64,000 nucleotides of DNA from Pseudevernia furfuracea. Taxonomy: Eukaryota; Ascomycota; Lecanoromycetes; Lecanorales; Parmeliaceae. The stretch covers positions 496,001 to 560,000 of the forward strand of contig JAIUPT010000030.1 in NCBI GenBank assembly GCA_022315425.1, in the 5' to 3' direction. This document shows, in pieces, positions 8,119 to 19,758 of this stretch. Position numbers and translations under genes: made by a program. Below the pieces are notes generated by a model. It had not been told where the DNA came from. It did no database searches and was given only the letters and a program-made list of their open reading frames with translations. The stretch's first letter is position 1. Every line of letters starts with the position of its first letter.

Positions 8119-11100
8119 TCATCCCCCCACCTCCTCCGTGAGGTCATGTAACACAAAGCCACGCCCGTTCTTTGCAAGCCTAGCCATCTCAGCCCGAGCA
8201 GTGGCTTCTACATGGGCGCATTTTGAACAGCTCTTGCTACTGCACGCGATGTTGAGAATATCCAACATGCTCTGATCGTTCCTGGTGAACGCCCAATAAC
8301 GCGGCGTCCACCCCCATGGCCCTTCATGGTGGATGTCAGCCCCGTGCATAAGAAGTAGCCTCACTGTGGGCTCCGAACGCTTGAAGCATGCCCAGTAAAG
8401 AGCTGAGCGTCCCTCATCGTCCCGCTCAGAGATGGCTTCTAAAAAATTTTCAATCCCAAATATGTGTTTCACAATCTGTTTTACGACCTTGTCGCGCTGG
8501 TAGAATACAGCCTCGAATAGCGATGATTTATCAGGTCGGTAGGAGTTACCCGCGTTATAGGTACCCAGGTTCGGTTCCTTCGAATCAATCAGGTCAAGTA
8601 GCTCGACCACGGGATAACCTGTCAAAAGCTCTTGGACAACTGCATCGTGGCCCTTGATCACAGCCCATCTGAGGAGCCACCGTGCTGCATCTCTTTGGGC
8701 GGGGTAGATCCTAACCCGCTTAGGTAAGTGCTCTCGGGCTCGACTCCGACGGTCCAAATAAGGACTAGAGGCTCGGACGTCGAGCCCCTGAGTACCGTGT
8801 CTGAGTATTTCCAAGACAACATCTGGATTTGGGTTAAACGAGCCCACCACCGCTCCCAGCATGCACGGAAAATACCCTTCCAAATCAACATCCGCGCCTG
8901 CTCTGACAAGGAGTGTCACAATCTCGGCAGTTCCGGCGAGACAGGCTGCCTGGAGCGCATTTCCAAGAAGCCCCGCCTCGGCATTAACATCAGCGCCAGC
9001 CGTAAGGAGTGCGGTTACGATGCCAGTGTGGGTCTTCAGTGATGCAACTTGGAGGGCATTTCCATATTTCCCACCTTTGGTGTCGGGCTTAGCTCCGTTG
9101 TCGAGCAAGAATGTAACTAAATCTCCCAAACCAAGAGAAGCAGCCAGATATATCGAACTCCTCCGCCTGTTAGGCTCCTTGTGACGTTGGAGGCGTTGGT
9201 CCAACACCAGTCCGTAGTCATCTGGATCGAAGAAATTGGTCCAGAAATTGACGTCGCCCTCCGAGTCCAGGAACTGAGCAGCGAGCTGCATGACTGATTC
9301 AGTCTTTGCCGAGCCAGCATGAAGAAACCATTTGGTGCAAGCGTAGTCAAGCAAAGGAAATTTGCTTTTGATTTGGTATATTGATCGGTCCGGCCCAACG
9401 TCGGTGCATTGAAGAGCGCGCTCCAGATTACTATCTACATGTGACCATTCTGTCTCTGTGCAGGCGGTCTTGGCACATATTATGTAGCAGAGACAACTCT
9501 GCATGATTCGCTCATTTGCCTGCAAATATCCAATAGTAAAGCGAGACGCTAAACTCTGAGTAGCCCGCGGAGAGCTTAGATATTCTTTCACGGAATAGTG
9601 AGCGAGGTGTATCTCTTTGCGAGTCCCTTTCGGCATGACGACTATCAAACTAGACAACACAGTGAGGGCACTATCTGGATTGAATAGGCGCTCATCTGGA
9701 TCGAATGCTGGACTTGAGGAAGGGTCAATAGTCATCGCCTCTGCTAGTTCATCAAGCCATAGTGGCCTTGCAGAGAATAGCAGCCATGTGAGGGCTCGAA
9801 ACGCTTCTGAGAAGTACTCCTCGTCCGTGTTCAGAAGAATCCGGTCGTATGTATCGTCCAGCGTCTTTGGTAAAATTTTCAGTGTTTGTCGGACATTACT
9901 AGGTCGGAGACATTTTCTCAAGGATTCAAGTTGGCATGATACCCAACGAAACCTGTAAATACATTTAATACAGTGAGACAGTGACAGGCGCGAAGTACTT
10001 ACATTCCACAGGCTCCTCTGGTCAACTCAGCTTCGATTTCATCCTGCAAGTCTGATGGCCAACACCTCAACTTCGGGTCATTGACCAATTGGTTCCGGAT
10101 GTGTAGTCGTATGTCAGCATCTAGTTCGCTCGTTTGGATGTTCATTGGCGGAGCGGTCACCATTTGACTCATATCGCTCAGATCTGGCTCCATCCGGCTT
10201 GTCGCTAGGATGTGCAGATTGGGTAATTCGAGACCTTTGAAGGTTTTAAGAAGGGCGATCAGCTTGGCGCGTTCGCCATTGGTGGCTGGACACTCATCCA
10301 ATGCATCTAGGATGAAGTAAATTTGGCCAGTAGCACTAATGAGTGATCTGAGCGCGTTGATGAGTTCTGTTTCCGGCGGCACGTCATGACTGTGCCTCGT
10401 GTATAAATCGACAAGGATTTCAGGGACACTGAGCTGTTGGCGTAAAAGCTGCAGTAGTAACGAACGCAAAAGGGTACTCATTTTCTGTCTGACGGAGTCA
10501 CTGAAAGTAAAGTAGTAATATGCGAGATAGTGGGAAGCGTGATGCGAACAAAATAACTTTGTCTCTTCGACGATAGTAGAACTAGAGACTGTCAACGAGA
10601 TCAGCGACTGCTCTTGTCACTCACCATAAGACTGTCTTCCCACAGCCTGGGATCCCTTGGAGCCACATGAAGGACCCAGCCTTATCTAGCCACTGTGTGT
10701 AGTAGACGCTTTGGAGAAACCAGCCTCCTGTTTTTGGTTCGCGTTGCTGGCATGCGGCTTTGTGAGCGTCGGTTACATAGTCGGATGGACTAATCCACCG
10801 TATGATTTTATCTCTTCTATCCTCTAAGAAGATTCGGTCAGGGTATGCACAGACCAATTTTCGTAGGCCAAGGAGATGTATACCTATTTGATGAGCTGCC
10901 ATCGATACTGTCAGACTTGCTACGTCCTGCCTAACGTTCCTTAGGCAGACGCTGGTGTCTTTCCGCATTGAGTTGAGATTAGTGTTAGTTGACGAAAGGG
11001 TAGAGAGCACACTGCGCTGATTAAGGGTGGCAACGTCCCTAGAGGTCATCAGCTCCGAGAAAAGCTGCTTGTTCCATCCGAAGCGACTTACAAGTGCAGG

Positions 11101-11516
11101 ACGCTCATGGCAATCGATAGATTGCCCATTAAGTCGTGCGTCACGATCTCTTTGAGTTTTGCAATGGTACTCTCTCGAAACGGATACTGGAGAGTCGATG
11201 GTATGCTGCGTATTCCTTTGCTTGACATTCCCTGACGAATCTTGTTTATCTTGGCCATCAAGCGATCGATGCCGGCTTTGCAGGCATCAAGGCTCTCGAA
11301 GACTGCAGTAGCATTATCTTCGATGCCATGACGTTCAATGGTCTTTCGCAAAAGCTCCAAGATCCTGCAGAGGGTCTCAGTCGTCTCACACAAGCTGTGA
11401 ACATCTTTCCGGGAGCCGCGCGCTGATTGGTAAAACTTAAGTACCGATTTACAGGCTGTGAAACCGAAAGATAATATGCCAACACAAGACGCAGTAACAG
11501 AAAGAGGGTCAGCCAT
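8119..11516 (-). CDS. STAND/NLR-like protein: HeLo-like domain, NACHT, ankyrin repeats
   Basis: Exons (minus) 11516-11092, 11038-10625, 10581-10003 and 9952-8119 give 1083 residues; introns are 53, 43 and 50 nt, all GT-AG. The N-terminus MADPLSVTASCVGILSFG matches the fungal STAND N-terminal (HeLo-like) domain, about residues 1-130. Walker A is GIPGCGKT (270-277) and Walker B is IYFILDALDEC (367-377). The junctions restore the family text VLCSTIVEE and MFRWVSCQL. A winged-helix-like linker follows. Ankyrin repeats are clear at about 737-833 (NGAKPD, AGADVNA, AGADVDLEG) and again near 1000-1065. Proteins of this design act in fungal allorecognition or regulated cell death, with NACHT as the switch and repeats as the sensor; the specific ligand is unknown. 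The ORF is intact and so probably functional. Confidence 0.92.
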
Positions 11517-12468
11517 TTTCCCCGCGATAATTCATGAAATCAGTACTGTGTCAAATGTATAGATAAATAGTAACATTTGCAGTACATCCAGACAATAAGA
11601 GCTCAGCCTCATGACCTAACCCCACTCCTTAGCGGTTCCATATGCACAGTGACGACAATCGTTGTATGGGCTCTTTGTTCACCACAATGCTATTTAACAT
11701 GTGTATTCAGCTGTCACGCGAAGGTAAGAAGCTGGAGATTCTATAGCGGCTGGTGGGGAGAGGATGGATCGGAGGCTTAGGGTGCTGATTCGGGTGGGCA
11801 GGATCTAGCCGAGGAGGATTCTTGAGGAGGTATTTGCTTCTATAATGAGTGGGTGGATAGTATGGGAGACTCTTAGTGTAAAGGAGGAACGAACTTTTTT
11901 GTGATGAAGTTATGAGATGGCTTTTGGGGCAGGTAAGCTGCGTCTTGTCCGAGCATAGGCTACCCTAATGGACCTATATGTTTTCTAATGATCCTCGTGC
12001 TGACATTTGAAACCTGAACCAGGGTCAGGTCAACCAGAGCGCCATGTGAACCGCAAGGGAACGTAAACATGGGAGGCACGAATGAATATCTAGAAGTGGG
12101 TGGGCGACTAAATCTACGGCTAGCGGCAGTCGCGCCGGGGATTTCGCTTCACTTGAGCTCATAGTATGTGGACTTAAACATCAATGACTGGAACTTCTAC
12201 TGTGCGCGATTTTGAAAAGGTCGAGGAGCTGTGTCTCAGTCATCGATAGGCAGTGCGCACGTTGGCCACGGGTTGCCAGTGAAGTGGGAAGACACTCATC
12301 CACCTCCATGGTCTAAAGAGAGATTCACCTCTACATACTCAATAATCACCAGCCGTCCAATTTCGAACCAGAAGCTTCTCGCAAATCACTATCGATTAGG
12401 TAAGGGGCCCTTTCGATAAACTACCGTACACATACTGACTGCTTTGGGCTCCGCAGCATCTAACCATC
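11517..12468. other. Intergenic region between divergent genes
   Basis: This is the shared upstream region of the STAND gene (minus) and the conserved gene at 12469 (plus). The frames present are short and lack domains. I see no repeat or RNA gene. Confidence 0.5.
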
Positions 12469-13357
12469 ATGGCCGGACGATACATTCCCCCTCACATGCG
12501 TGGGTCAACCGGCTCCTCAGCCGAAATGCCTAGTGCGCAGGCCGAGCGTAAATCTGAAGATGGCTACACCCTCGAGGAAATCGCCTGCCAATACTCCTTC
12601 GATCACAAAAAGCGGCTGGGGACTCTGAACCGCGCTTCAATATTTGTCGAAGGAGAGGAGAAAAGTACTCTCAGCTTCGTCATTGTGTTCAAGGACCAGC
12701 ACCCAAAATGGCCGCCTAAGATCTTTTGCAAGACAAATCTGTTCTTGTTGCCGAAGACGGATACACTTCCAAGTATGTATATTCAATGGGATGATACCCC
12801 CCCTTACACATGCCCCAACATATACCACAATACCGCAAGACTGTGTTTCAGGAGCCAAGTCTCTTTTCTAAACCTCTATATCTGTCTCATTACTCTGGTC
12901 TGTTCGCCGAACAAGAGATGCTGAATCCGGGATAGGTTCACCAATCACGGTCTTCACGGAAATCTCCAGCCTGAATACCTCCCAAAATCATAAAAATCAT
13001 GAGCAGAAATTCCTCTACGCAGGCGCACATACCATTACGCGGATCCAATACCTCATGCCTCGCACCCCTCTGCTGATCAAAATGTTGGAAAGCAAGTTCA
13101 CGGGCCCAATGAACGAAAGATCCGAGGAGGCCTGGAACAAGAGCTTGAATATGAAGTGGGCGGTTGTGGATCTGAACATGGTGGAGGAAGAAGAGCAAGG
13201 AAGCAATCCCATGGAACCGTTGAAAGAGATCAAGAAGAAGGGTGTTAGTGAGATGTTGGAAGAGATGCGACTAGGGGAGAGCAGTGGGGGAAAGGAGAAC
13301 GGAAAACCAGGCGTCGGAGATGAGGAGGAGGTTCTAGACGGGGATGAGGACCGATGA
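12469..13357 (+). CDS. Conserved fungal protein of unknown function
   Basis: The best model has exons 12469-12772 and 12918-13357 (247 residues) with a GTATGT donor and an acceptor at ACAAGAG. The N-terminus reads MAGRYIPPHMRGS. It is followed by TLEEIACQYSF, then IVFKDQHPKWPPKIFCKTNL and, after the splice, SPITVFTEISS, KFLYAGAHTITRIQYL, PRTPLLIKMLESKF and SLNMKWAVVDL, and a Glu-rich tail. The continuity of these blocks supports the splice. A competing acceptor at 12850 would lead into early termination. The block order resembles uncharacterised proteins of filamentous ascomycetes. No enzymatic motif is visible. Only the exact acceptor is uncertain. Confidence 0.7.
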
Positions 13358-13907
13358 GTACCGATGAGTTCCGATTCAAGCGGGGATCCTACGATTGCAC
13401 GAGGCTTGACGTCTGCCGAGAAGTTGAAGTCTCCGAGCTTGAGGTAAGCAGCCTCTTCTCGGCTAATAACCGTGTCACCTAGCCCTGCTAATATTATGAA
13501 GCACAGCCTCGCAGCGAGAGCTGAGCGAATGCATCTTCTCCCTGCAAAAAATGCTTTCTCTCACTGCTCCTCAAGAACCATGGCCATTCTTATCAGCTTA
13601 TTCTCAAGCACCGACAAGGACGACAACACTCTGGTAGCGAGACTGATCAGCGGCACCCTATAGCTCTCTAGCGTGCGAATATGTCTTAGATATACATACA
13701 TTTACAAACAGAACCATCACATTAATAGCTTTTCAAACCCTTTGTGTTCTCATAAACAGCATTTATGCTTGCTCCGCGGAGATCCTCGGCCACTGACGTA
13801 ACTGACAAGAAATCTAGCTGTCTGGCCGTCAACTCTCAGTATACTTCCACGATCACCCATCACATCCACTCCAACCTCTGACCGCCGCCGCTCAACATCC
13901 TCCCACA
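13358..13907. other. Intergenic region
   Basis: No supportable gene or repeat is seen. The right end is the pyrimidine-rich leader of the tautomerase-like gene. Confidence 0.5.
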
Positions 13908-14885
13908 ATGCCTCTGTACGAAGTCGAGCACATTATCCCCCTCTCCACCCCCCAAAAAGACGACCTCGCCCGCTCCATCACCCAAATCCACTCCCAACTC
14001 TTCACAACACCCTCCTTATTCGTCAACGTCCGCTTCACAAACACAGCCAGCCACGACGTATACATTGGCGGCAAAAAGGTACCCCCAAAAGCCCTCTCAC
14101 GTCTCTCAAAAATCCTCTCCCTTCTCAAAAAGCGTCTCTGCCCCCCCCCTCCCATCAATGTGCCACAAATTCCCAAAAACAATCTAATCCCTCTCTCTCT
14201 CCCTACCCAATCCAATCCATCTATCAAGCCTAAAACCCCCCCCCCCCCCCCTTTTCCGTAAGAAAAAAAAAACACACAACCCCCCCTCTAACCCCAAAGC
14301 GACACGCAAAACAGAGACCCGCCAACCGGATCCTCGCGCACGTCCGCCCGGGCGGCGGCCGCTCCGTCGAGCATTTCCACAACCTCTGCTCTCGGATCAC
14401 GGAAGCGTGGGGCCGTGCGCTCGGCCGCGCGGACAACAAGGTCAAAGGAGGCGACGATGGGGAGCTGAGGGCGGTTTTCATCCTCGGGACGATCGTCGCG
14501 GGGAGCGAGGCCGGGTTGGCGCTGCCGGCTGTGAGTTTGACTTCCTCCTTTCAAAACCGATGATGTTGTTGTCGTTTGGTGGTGGTGGTGGTGAAAGACA
14601 GAAAGGCGATGGTTTTCTTTTGCATGTTGTCGGAAAACGGGAGGGGGGGGGGCAAATAAATGCTGATTATTGGCACGTGTTGCGTGTTTTGGGCAGGCGG
14701 GCGAGGATCGGACGTGGTTGGAGGGGAATGTGGGGGAGTTTGAGAAGAGGGCCAAGGCTGGGGATGGGGAGTTCCGGGACGTGCTGGAGGAGATGAGGAC
14801 GAGGGAGGATTTGAGGGAGTCTCGTTGTGACGAGGGAGGGGAGGAGGTCTTCAGTAGAGGAGGGTTTCTAGGACATGGTAGCTGA
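13908..14885 (+). CDS. Tautomerase-superfamily protein (cis-CaaD-like)
   Basis: Exons 13908-14078, 14315-14530 and 14697-14885 give 191 residues, with both junctions in phase 0. The N-terminus MPLYEVEHIIPL places Pro directly after the initiator Met, the catalytic base of tautomerase/4-OT superfamily enzymes once Met is removed. It is followed by TTPSLFVNVRFT, GGKKRPANRILAHVRPGG, ELRAVFILGTIVAGSEAG and GEDRTWLEGNVGEFEKRA. This matches the fungal putative oxalocrotonate tautomerase family (cis-3-chloroacrylic acid dehalogenase-like). It is probably a cytosolic small-molecule tautomerase or hydrolase with unknown substrate. Intron 1 (236 nt) and intron 2 (166 nt) hold long C, A and G runs and GGT repeats. 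The C-terminal 20 residues (Gly/Glu-rich) are probably lineage-specific. Confidence 0.88.
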
Positions 14886-15051
14886 AGAAGATTTGATAAT
14901 CATTTGGGGTATATCCAACATCCCACGCGGGAAAGAATCATCAGCATATTGTTCATCAACCAGACTCCGGTTCTCCTTGCTCCTTTTATATACGACCTAT
15001 GGTTAGTCCAACACTGCCTCATAATCATTTCGTCCGCGCGACGACCAAGAA

Positions 15052-16623
15052 CTATACAGCCTCTCCCACGCCTCGCCCCCGCAACTCTTCCGAGCTATCG
15101 CTCCAGCTACCGCCCCTTAACCTGCTGCTCCTTCTAGTGGTCGACTCTCGTACGCCGTCGCCGTCGATGGGCAACCTACCACGGCCATTTCCGCGGAATT
15201 TTCGAAAAAGGCTTAAGAAGAGCGTCCTACATGCCGCGCGCGAGGTCGTGATGTAGATGACTGAGTTCCAGAAGCCCATAAGGGAAAGGACAATACCTGC
15301 TGCGTAGGCGTAGGGAACGGAGATGGCCTCGGGGTAGATGAGGGAGTAGACGCGGTTGATGGAGGAGGGTACCCAGGTGACGAGCAGGGAGACGAAGAAA
15401 AGGGAAGCCACTTTTGTGTAGCCGAAAGCTGCTCTGTTGGCTTCCATAGCTGCCCTGTTCTTCTTCTGTTGCTTATATTCGGTGCTGGCGTGGTGCGGTA
15501 TTGAGGGTCGAGGCGCCGCTGAGATTTTGACGACGTTTTTTGGGTAGCCGGCATGAGACATGTCGCTCGGAGTGCTGCTTCTGCGGTCGGAAGGGGGACT
15601 GTAGGCGTCAGAAATGTTTTCCAGAGGGTGGCCTGCGAAGTCGCTGGTGACCTGATAGTCTGTGGTTTTGAAGGCATAGTTATGGTCGTCCGAGGGATTG
15701 GTGAACGCTCGTAGTTGGTGACGTTTCTTAAAGATCTCGCGGCCGGCCATGATGTAGATTGCAAAGGAGGCGATGATGCAGATCCTATGGAAATCTCAGT
15801 AAGTGCACAGGATTCTAGCAGCTTTCATTTGATTTGCGTACCATGCTGGACCATAGCACACAGCAATACGCAAGAAATCCCAATCATGGGCTAACCAGCA
15901 CCAAAGCTAATGTTCACAGTCAGCTTACAATAGTGCCTGCCTTGCCTTGAGCTACTTCTCTTACCACCGCTGGGCCATACATCTTGCCTCTTTCCTTGGT
16001 TTCAACGAAGATGAAAACGAAGGCGATGACAAATGGGGCTCCATATGCCATCAAGTGGTATTTCCACCTAGATTACCATTTCGGAGTTAGTATTGCTTAT
16101 TAGACGGGGAATATTGAGCCTTGGAACATGTCTACAGAGTATACACTCCCAAGACATGTCTCAAGACTCAAGACTTGGTCCCAAAGAGGGAAAATGAACT
16201 CCGAAAATACGTACTCCAACGCTTTGAGTTGCTGGGCATTATACTTTTTGAACAACGTCAAGTAAACATTGATTGCCATGGCCAGATTCCAAAGGGCGTC
16301 GGCAGGAACGAACCTGCAGTACGTTAGGTAACGCATTGCACGACAGCCCGGACATAGCTTTACATCTGAATGAGGAAGCCTTGGAATTGGCACAGATGTG
16401 AATTGGCACCTGCGCGAATGGGTGACTCTGACATCAAAGTCCCGATGTTGCAAAGAGTGTTCCCCCATGATGCGTAGAACACCAGCCGGTTGATTGGTCT
16501 TCGGAAGTTGGGTGAGGACACAAAGGTGACGAAGATGAAGATTGTGCCGATGAGTGAGAAGCAGGAAGCAACCCGCTCTGTGGTCTCTAGCGCTCTTGAT
16601 TGACCTGCCGTCAACGATGCCAT
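15052..16623 (-). CDS. cAMP-receptor-like G-protein-coupled receptor (GprH-type)
   Basis: Exons (minus) 16623-16364, 16313-16215, 16067-15965, 15906-15842 and 15784-15052 give 419 residues with consistent phases. Seven hydrophobic segments are visible: SCFSLIGTIFIFVTFV, NRLVFYASWGNTLCNIG, the FLIQMFVPADALWNLAMAIN block, WKYHLMAYGAPFVIAFVFIF, FLRIAVCYGPAW and on into exon 5, VASLFFVSLLVTWVPSSINR, and AYAAGIVLSLMGFWNSVIY. The phrases TTERVASCFS, RPINRLVFYAS and LWCWLAHDWDFLRIA are characteristic of fungal cAMP-receptor-like GPCRs, which signal through heterotrimeric G proteins at the plasma membrane in nutrient or developmental sensing. A long Ser/Pro-rich third cytoplasmic loop separates TM5 and TM6. 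The C-tail is Ser/Arg-rich. The ligand is unknown. Confidence 0.9.
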
Positions 16624-19600
16624 GATTGATCAGGATTCAGAGAAGGTCTCGAAGAGCGTTCAATGCTCCTGTTCACAGAAAGACACGGCATATAAAACAG
16701 CGCAAAGAGAGTCCTAGCGGTAGTGCTAGGGAGGGGTAACAGCAGCAGAGGTATCGTAGTATCGATTTTCGGTTCACTGAAAGGGTGCCTTGGAGGTAAC
16801 AAGTCCTTGCGGAGATTGATCGACATGCGGTAGGCATGGGACGATATTAAAAAAGCACGATTGGAGGATTGGCGTGAAATCGAGATGCATGAGATTATGT
16901 ATATATGTATTTAGTGCCTACTGTGACCCAACCGCATGATGATGATAAATAAATAGAAAGTACACAACTTGGGTGTGCTATTTCCGGTGGTTCATCAGCG
17001 AATTAAATTAGTAGCAGGTGGGGGGGATGCTGCATTGCAAAGCCCGGCCGTCTGCGGGCTGACAGGCCGTCCGTCCAACGGTAGCGCTCGAAACAGCGAA
17101 GCATTCGGGTAAGCACGTCAAATGTACAGGCGGTCAAATGAGAGAAAAGGAAGCTGGAGAAAGTTGGAGCCTTCTGGTATTGAACCTGGGAATCTATAGG
17201 TACATGCAATGCAGCGTGGAGAAGGTTGAGATGGAAAAAATAGACTGCACTGAAGCGGAATGTTGGTAATACCTAATTCTTCACCGGTCCAACAACCTAC
17301 GCTTACTCCGCTCAATCTTTTGAACTGGTTAATTCTCTAAGCAGTCGAGCAGAGTAGACCAATTAAGGACTCAATCAAGATTTTGTTCTCAAGGCTTTTG
17401 TTGTTGAGTTACAGAAGTTATTATTATTATTATTATTATTATAAGTTATTGTAGAAAAGACAATTCGCGATCTTCGCAGGCCCTCAGTCACAGTGAGCAA
17501 CTGCGGGGACGAGGGAGGGCCGGGAGATCGCCGAGAATTGGCATATGCATTAGTGACAGAGCCCAGGAAGCGAGGGTTAGGATGTAGGAGCCTAGCGCGT
17601 TTTTGAACAGTAAGGTACCTAGCCTGTAGGTGCATATGTATTGCTTTTCAAGTCCGTGAAGGTCGTATCGAGAGTCAATCTTGACAGCCACTAATCATGT
17701 TTTGAGAAGTATTTACTTACTATAAAGCATTGCTAATCACCTCTTTATTCGTCCCTTTGTTCCATCACCCACCTTAGTAATCAGGTCTTCAACTTTGGGA
17801 ACCTGCAAAGTTTCTGGTAATCCTGTCCCAATCAAGAACATTGCCCCGGTGACGATATGCGCATGAGCTCACTCGGGGTTGTCATGCAAGTCGGAAGATT
17901 TAGAGAAGCTTGTCTCCATAATAAGGGACGGATCTCATTAAAGCTTCCCTAGGAGCCGTCGAGAGAGGGCTGCATTGCGTACTTGGGACCCTGAAAATCT
18001 TGACCTGGCCTATATGTTGGCTACAGAGACGTACCTTAGCGCCTTTGAAATTAGGAGAACAGGTTCAGCAGCTGGGAGTTGTCTTTGTCGTCAATGTCGT
18101 CTAAAGAAGAGGACATGCGTGACATCTGAGTCTGAGGCAACCCACACACAATCTATAGTATTCTAGCTTCAGCCGGAGCCGTATGCAACCGTGAGCATGT
18201 CAATAACGGCCTCTTGCATCTGCGTATTCGCAAGACAGGAGCTCGCAAGAATATCTGTTTCTGGAGCAACGCAGTGCAATTACTCCGTACACATGTTAGT
18301 ATCGACTCAGTCCTTAGAACATGTTACCCCCTCGTTTGGAGTTTCATCTCGACCAAAAAAACCCCCTTTCTAGAACCGGCACATGCACCTCACTGCCGGT
18401 AGCCGAGCTTGTGAAGGGTCGTTTGCGTAGTGGTGCGATCGAGCTGCCAATTTTCGATAGCCAGGAACATAGGGGGCTCTGGACCCTCCCGGGAGCCATT
18501 ATCTGGGTAACAATGTACCTGAATATACTCAATTCGGTCGAACGATCGACGCCGCGAACTGCAATTCGTGACGGTTCCAGTGAAGGTCTGCTCAAGAAAA
18601 CGAGAGGGTGGATATGGAAAGACCGAACAAAATTGTCATGATACTAATCCTCGCTAATCAGAACGAGGCAATAGGAGCCGACAGTACAGCGTTCGGTGTG
18701 AAGCCGAGAAATTGGGTCGGCCGTAGGCCCCAGTTATTGGTGAAGAAAAAGGAGTCGTACTCAAGTTTGTTCCATCGGAAATTAAAAGTTTTGATCGTAG
18801 TCTTCACATAAGCAATGCTAAGCTTGTATTAGCAGCGGAGTATCGAAAAGTCTAGCAATCTTGTTCACTGGTATCTATTGGTGCACAATTCGGGGTGTCC
18901 GATCGGCTGGCAAGTTCTCCTTATTAAAGAGATCACCAAAGTAATTGGCATTGTGCAGCTTTCTCTGCGCTCCTGTTGGCCGGAAGAGGGAATCGTCGGC
19001 ACATATTAGTAGCAACTCGGATTTGATCGATGACTTGCCTCAACATCTACCTTTTGAGGGACACGACTCCAAAGATGGCTCGTAGTCCGGCTACATCACC
19101 TTTATCGTTCAACAGCTCTGACGTGACCAAGCGATGTTCTTCTGACCTGAAAGAGAAATCCCCCTCTGTTCAAAGGCACTGAAAGCAACCAACATTTTGC
19201 TTCGATTATGGTAAATACGATCTGATTGGACGATGAAATGTCTCTGTGATGCGAGTCGGGCGGTTACCGAAACATGTTGACTAATAAAGTAGACACTTTT
19301 GAAACCATGGAACTAGGTATGGCTTCACACGGATCAATATTTCGCCGAGCGGCTGATCAAAGATCGAGGACGACTGGAGGAGCATTCTTTTTTGATCCCA
19401 TCTCCACTACGCTCGTTCCCTTTCCATTCTACATCACCAATATTTATCTCGCTGGCATTTTCATAACGCTCGTCCTTCCCTCGACTGCTAGGTTTTGCAG
19501 ATCGAAACCCTTGGACAGTGACCCTGCAGGCTGATGACTTCGCACCCCGCTTGACTCCAAACAAAAGTCTCCTTTGCCAGACCTCACCGGACGCCTTCGA

Positions 19601-19758
19601 CCACTAAATATACAGGCTATCACATCTCCCAGGCCGGAAAACATATGCTGTAGGCCAACTGAGTGGCACAGCTGTGTCACAGGGTACGCCCAACGCCCCG
19701 GACTCACTCGGGCAAGCCTACAACTTTCCAGATCAGTTTCAAAGTCAACTCGGGCGAG
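16624..19758. other. Gene-poor 3.1-kb region
   Basis: All frames are short. One frame near 18085-18125 reads CRQCRLKKRTC, which has the C-x2-C-x6-C spacing of half a Zn2Cys6 cluster, but no second half follows. A TTA trinucleotide microsatellite is at 17418-17442. The last part upstream of 19759 would be the promoter of the MAPKK fragment. Nothing else is supportable. Confidence 0.45.
17418..17442. repeat. (TTA)n microsatellite
   Basis: Eight uninterrupted TTA units lie in a gene-free stretch. Confidence 0.9.

Noticed and set aside
14230..14796. Several 80-155-codon frames on both strands
   Set aside because: They are shadows of the tautomerase exons and their homopolymer introns.
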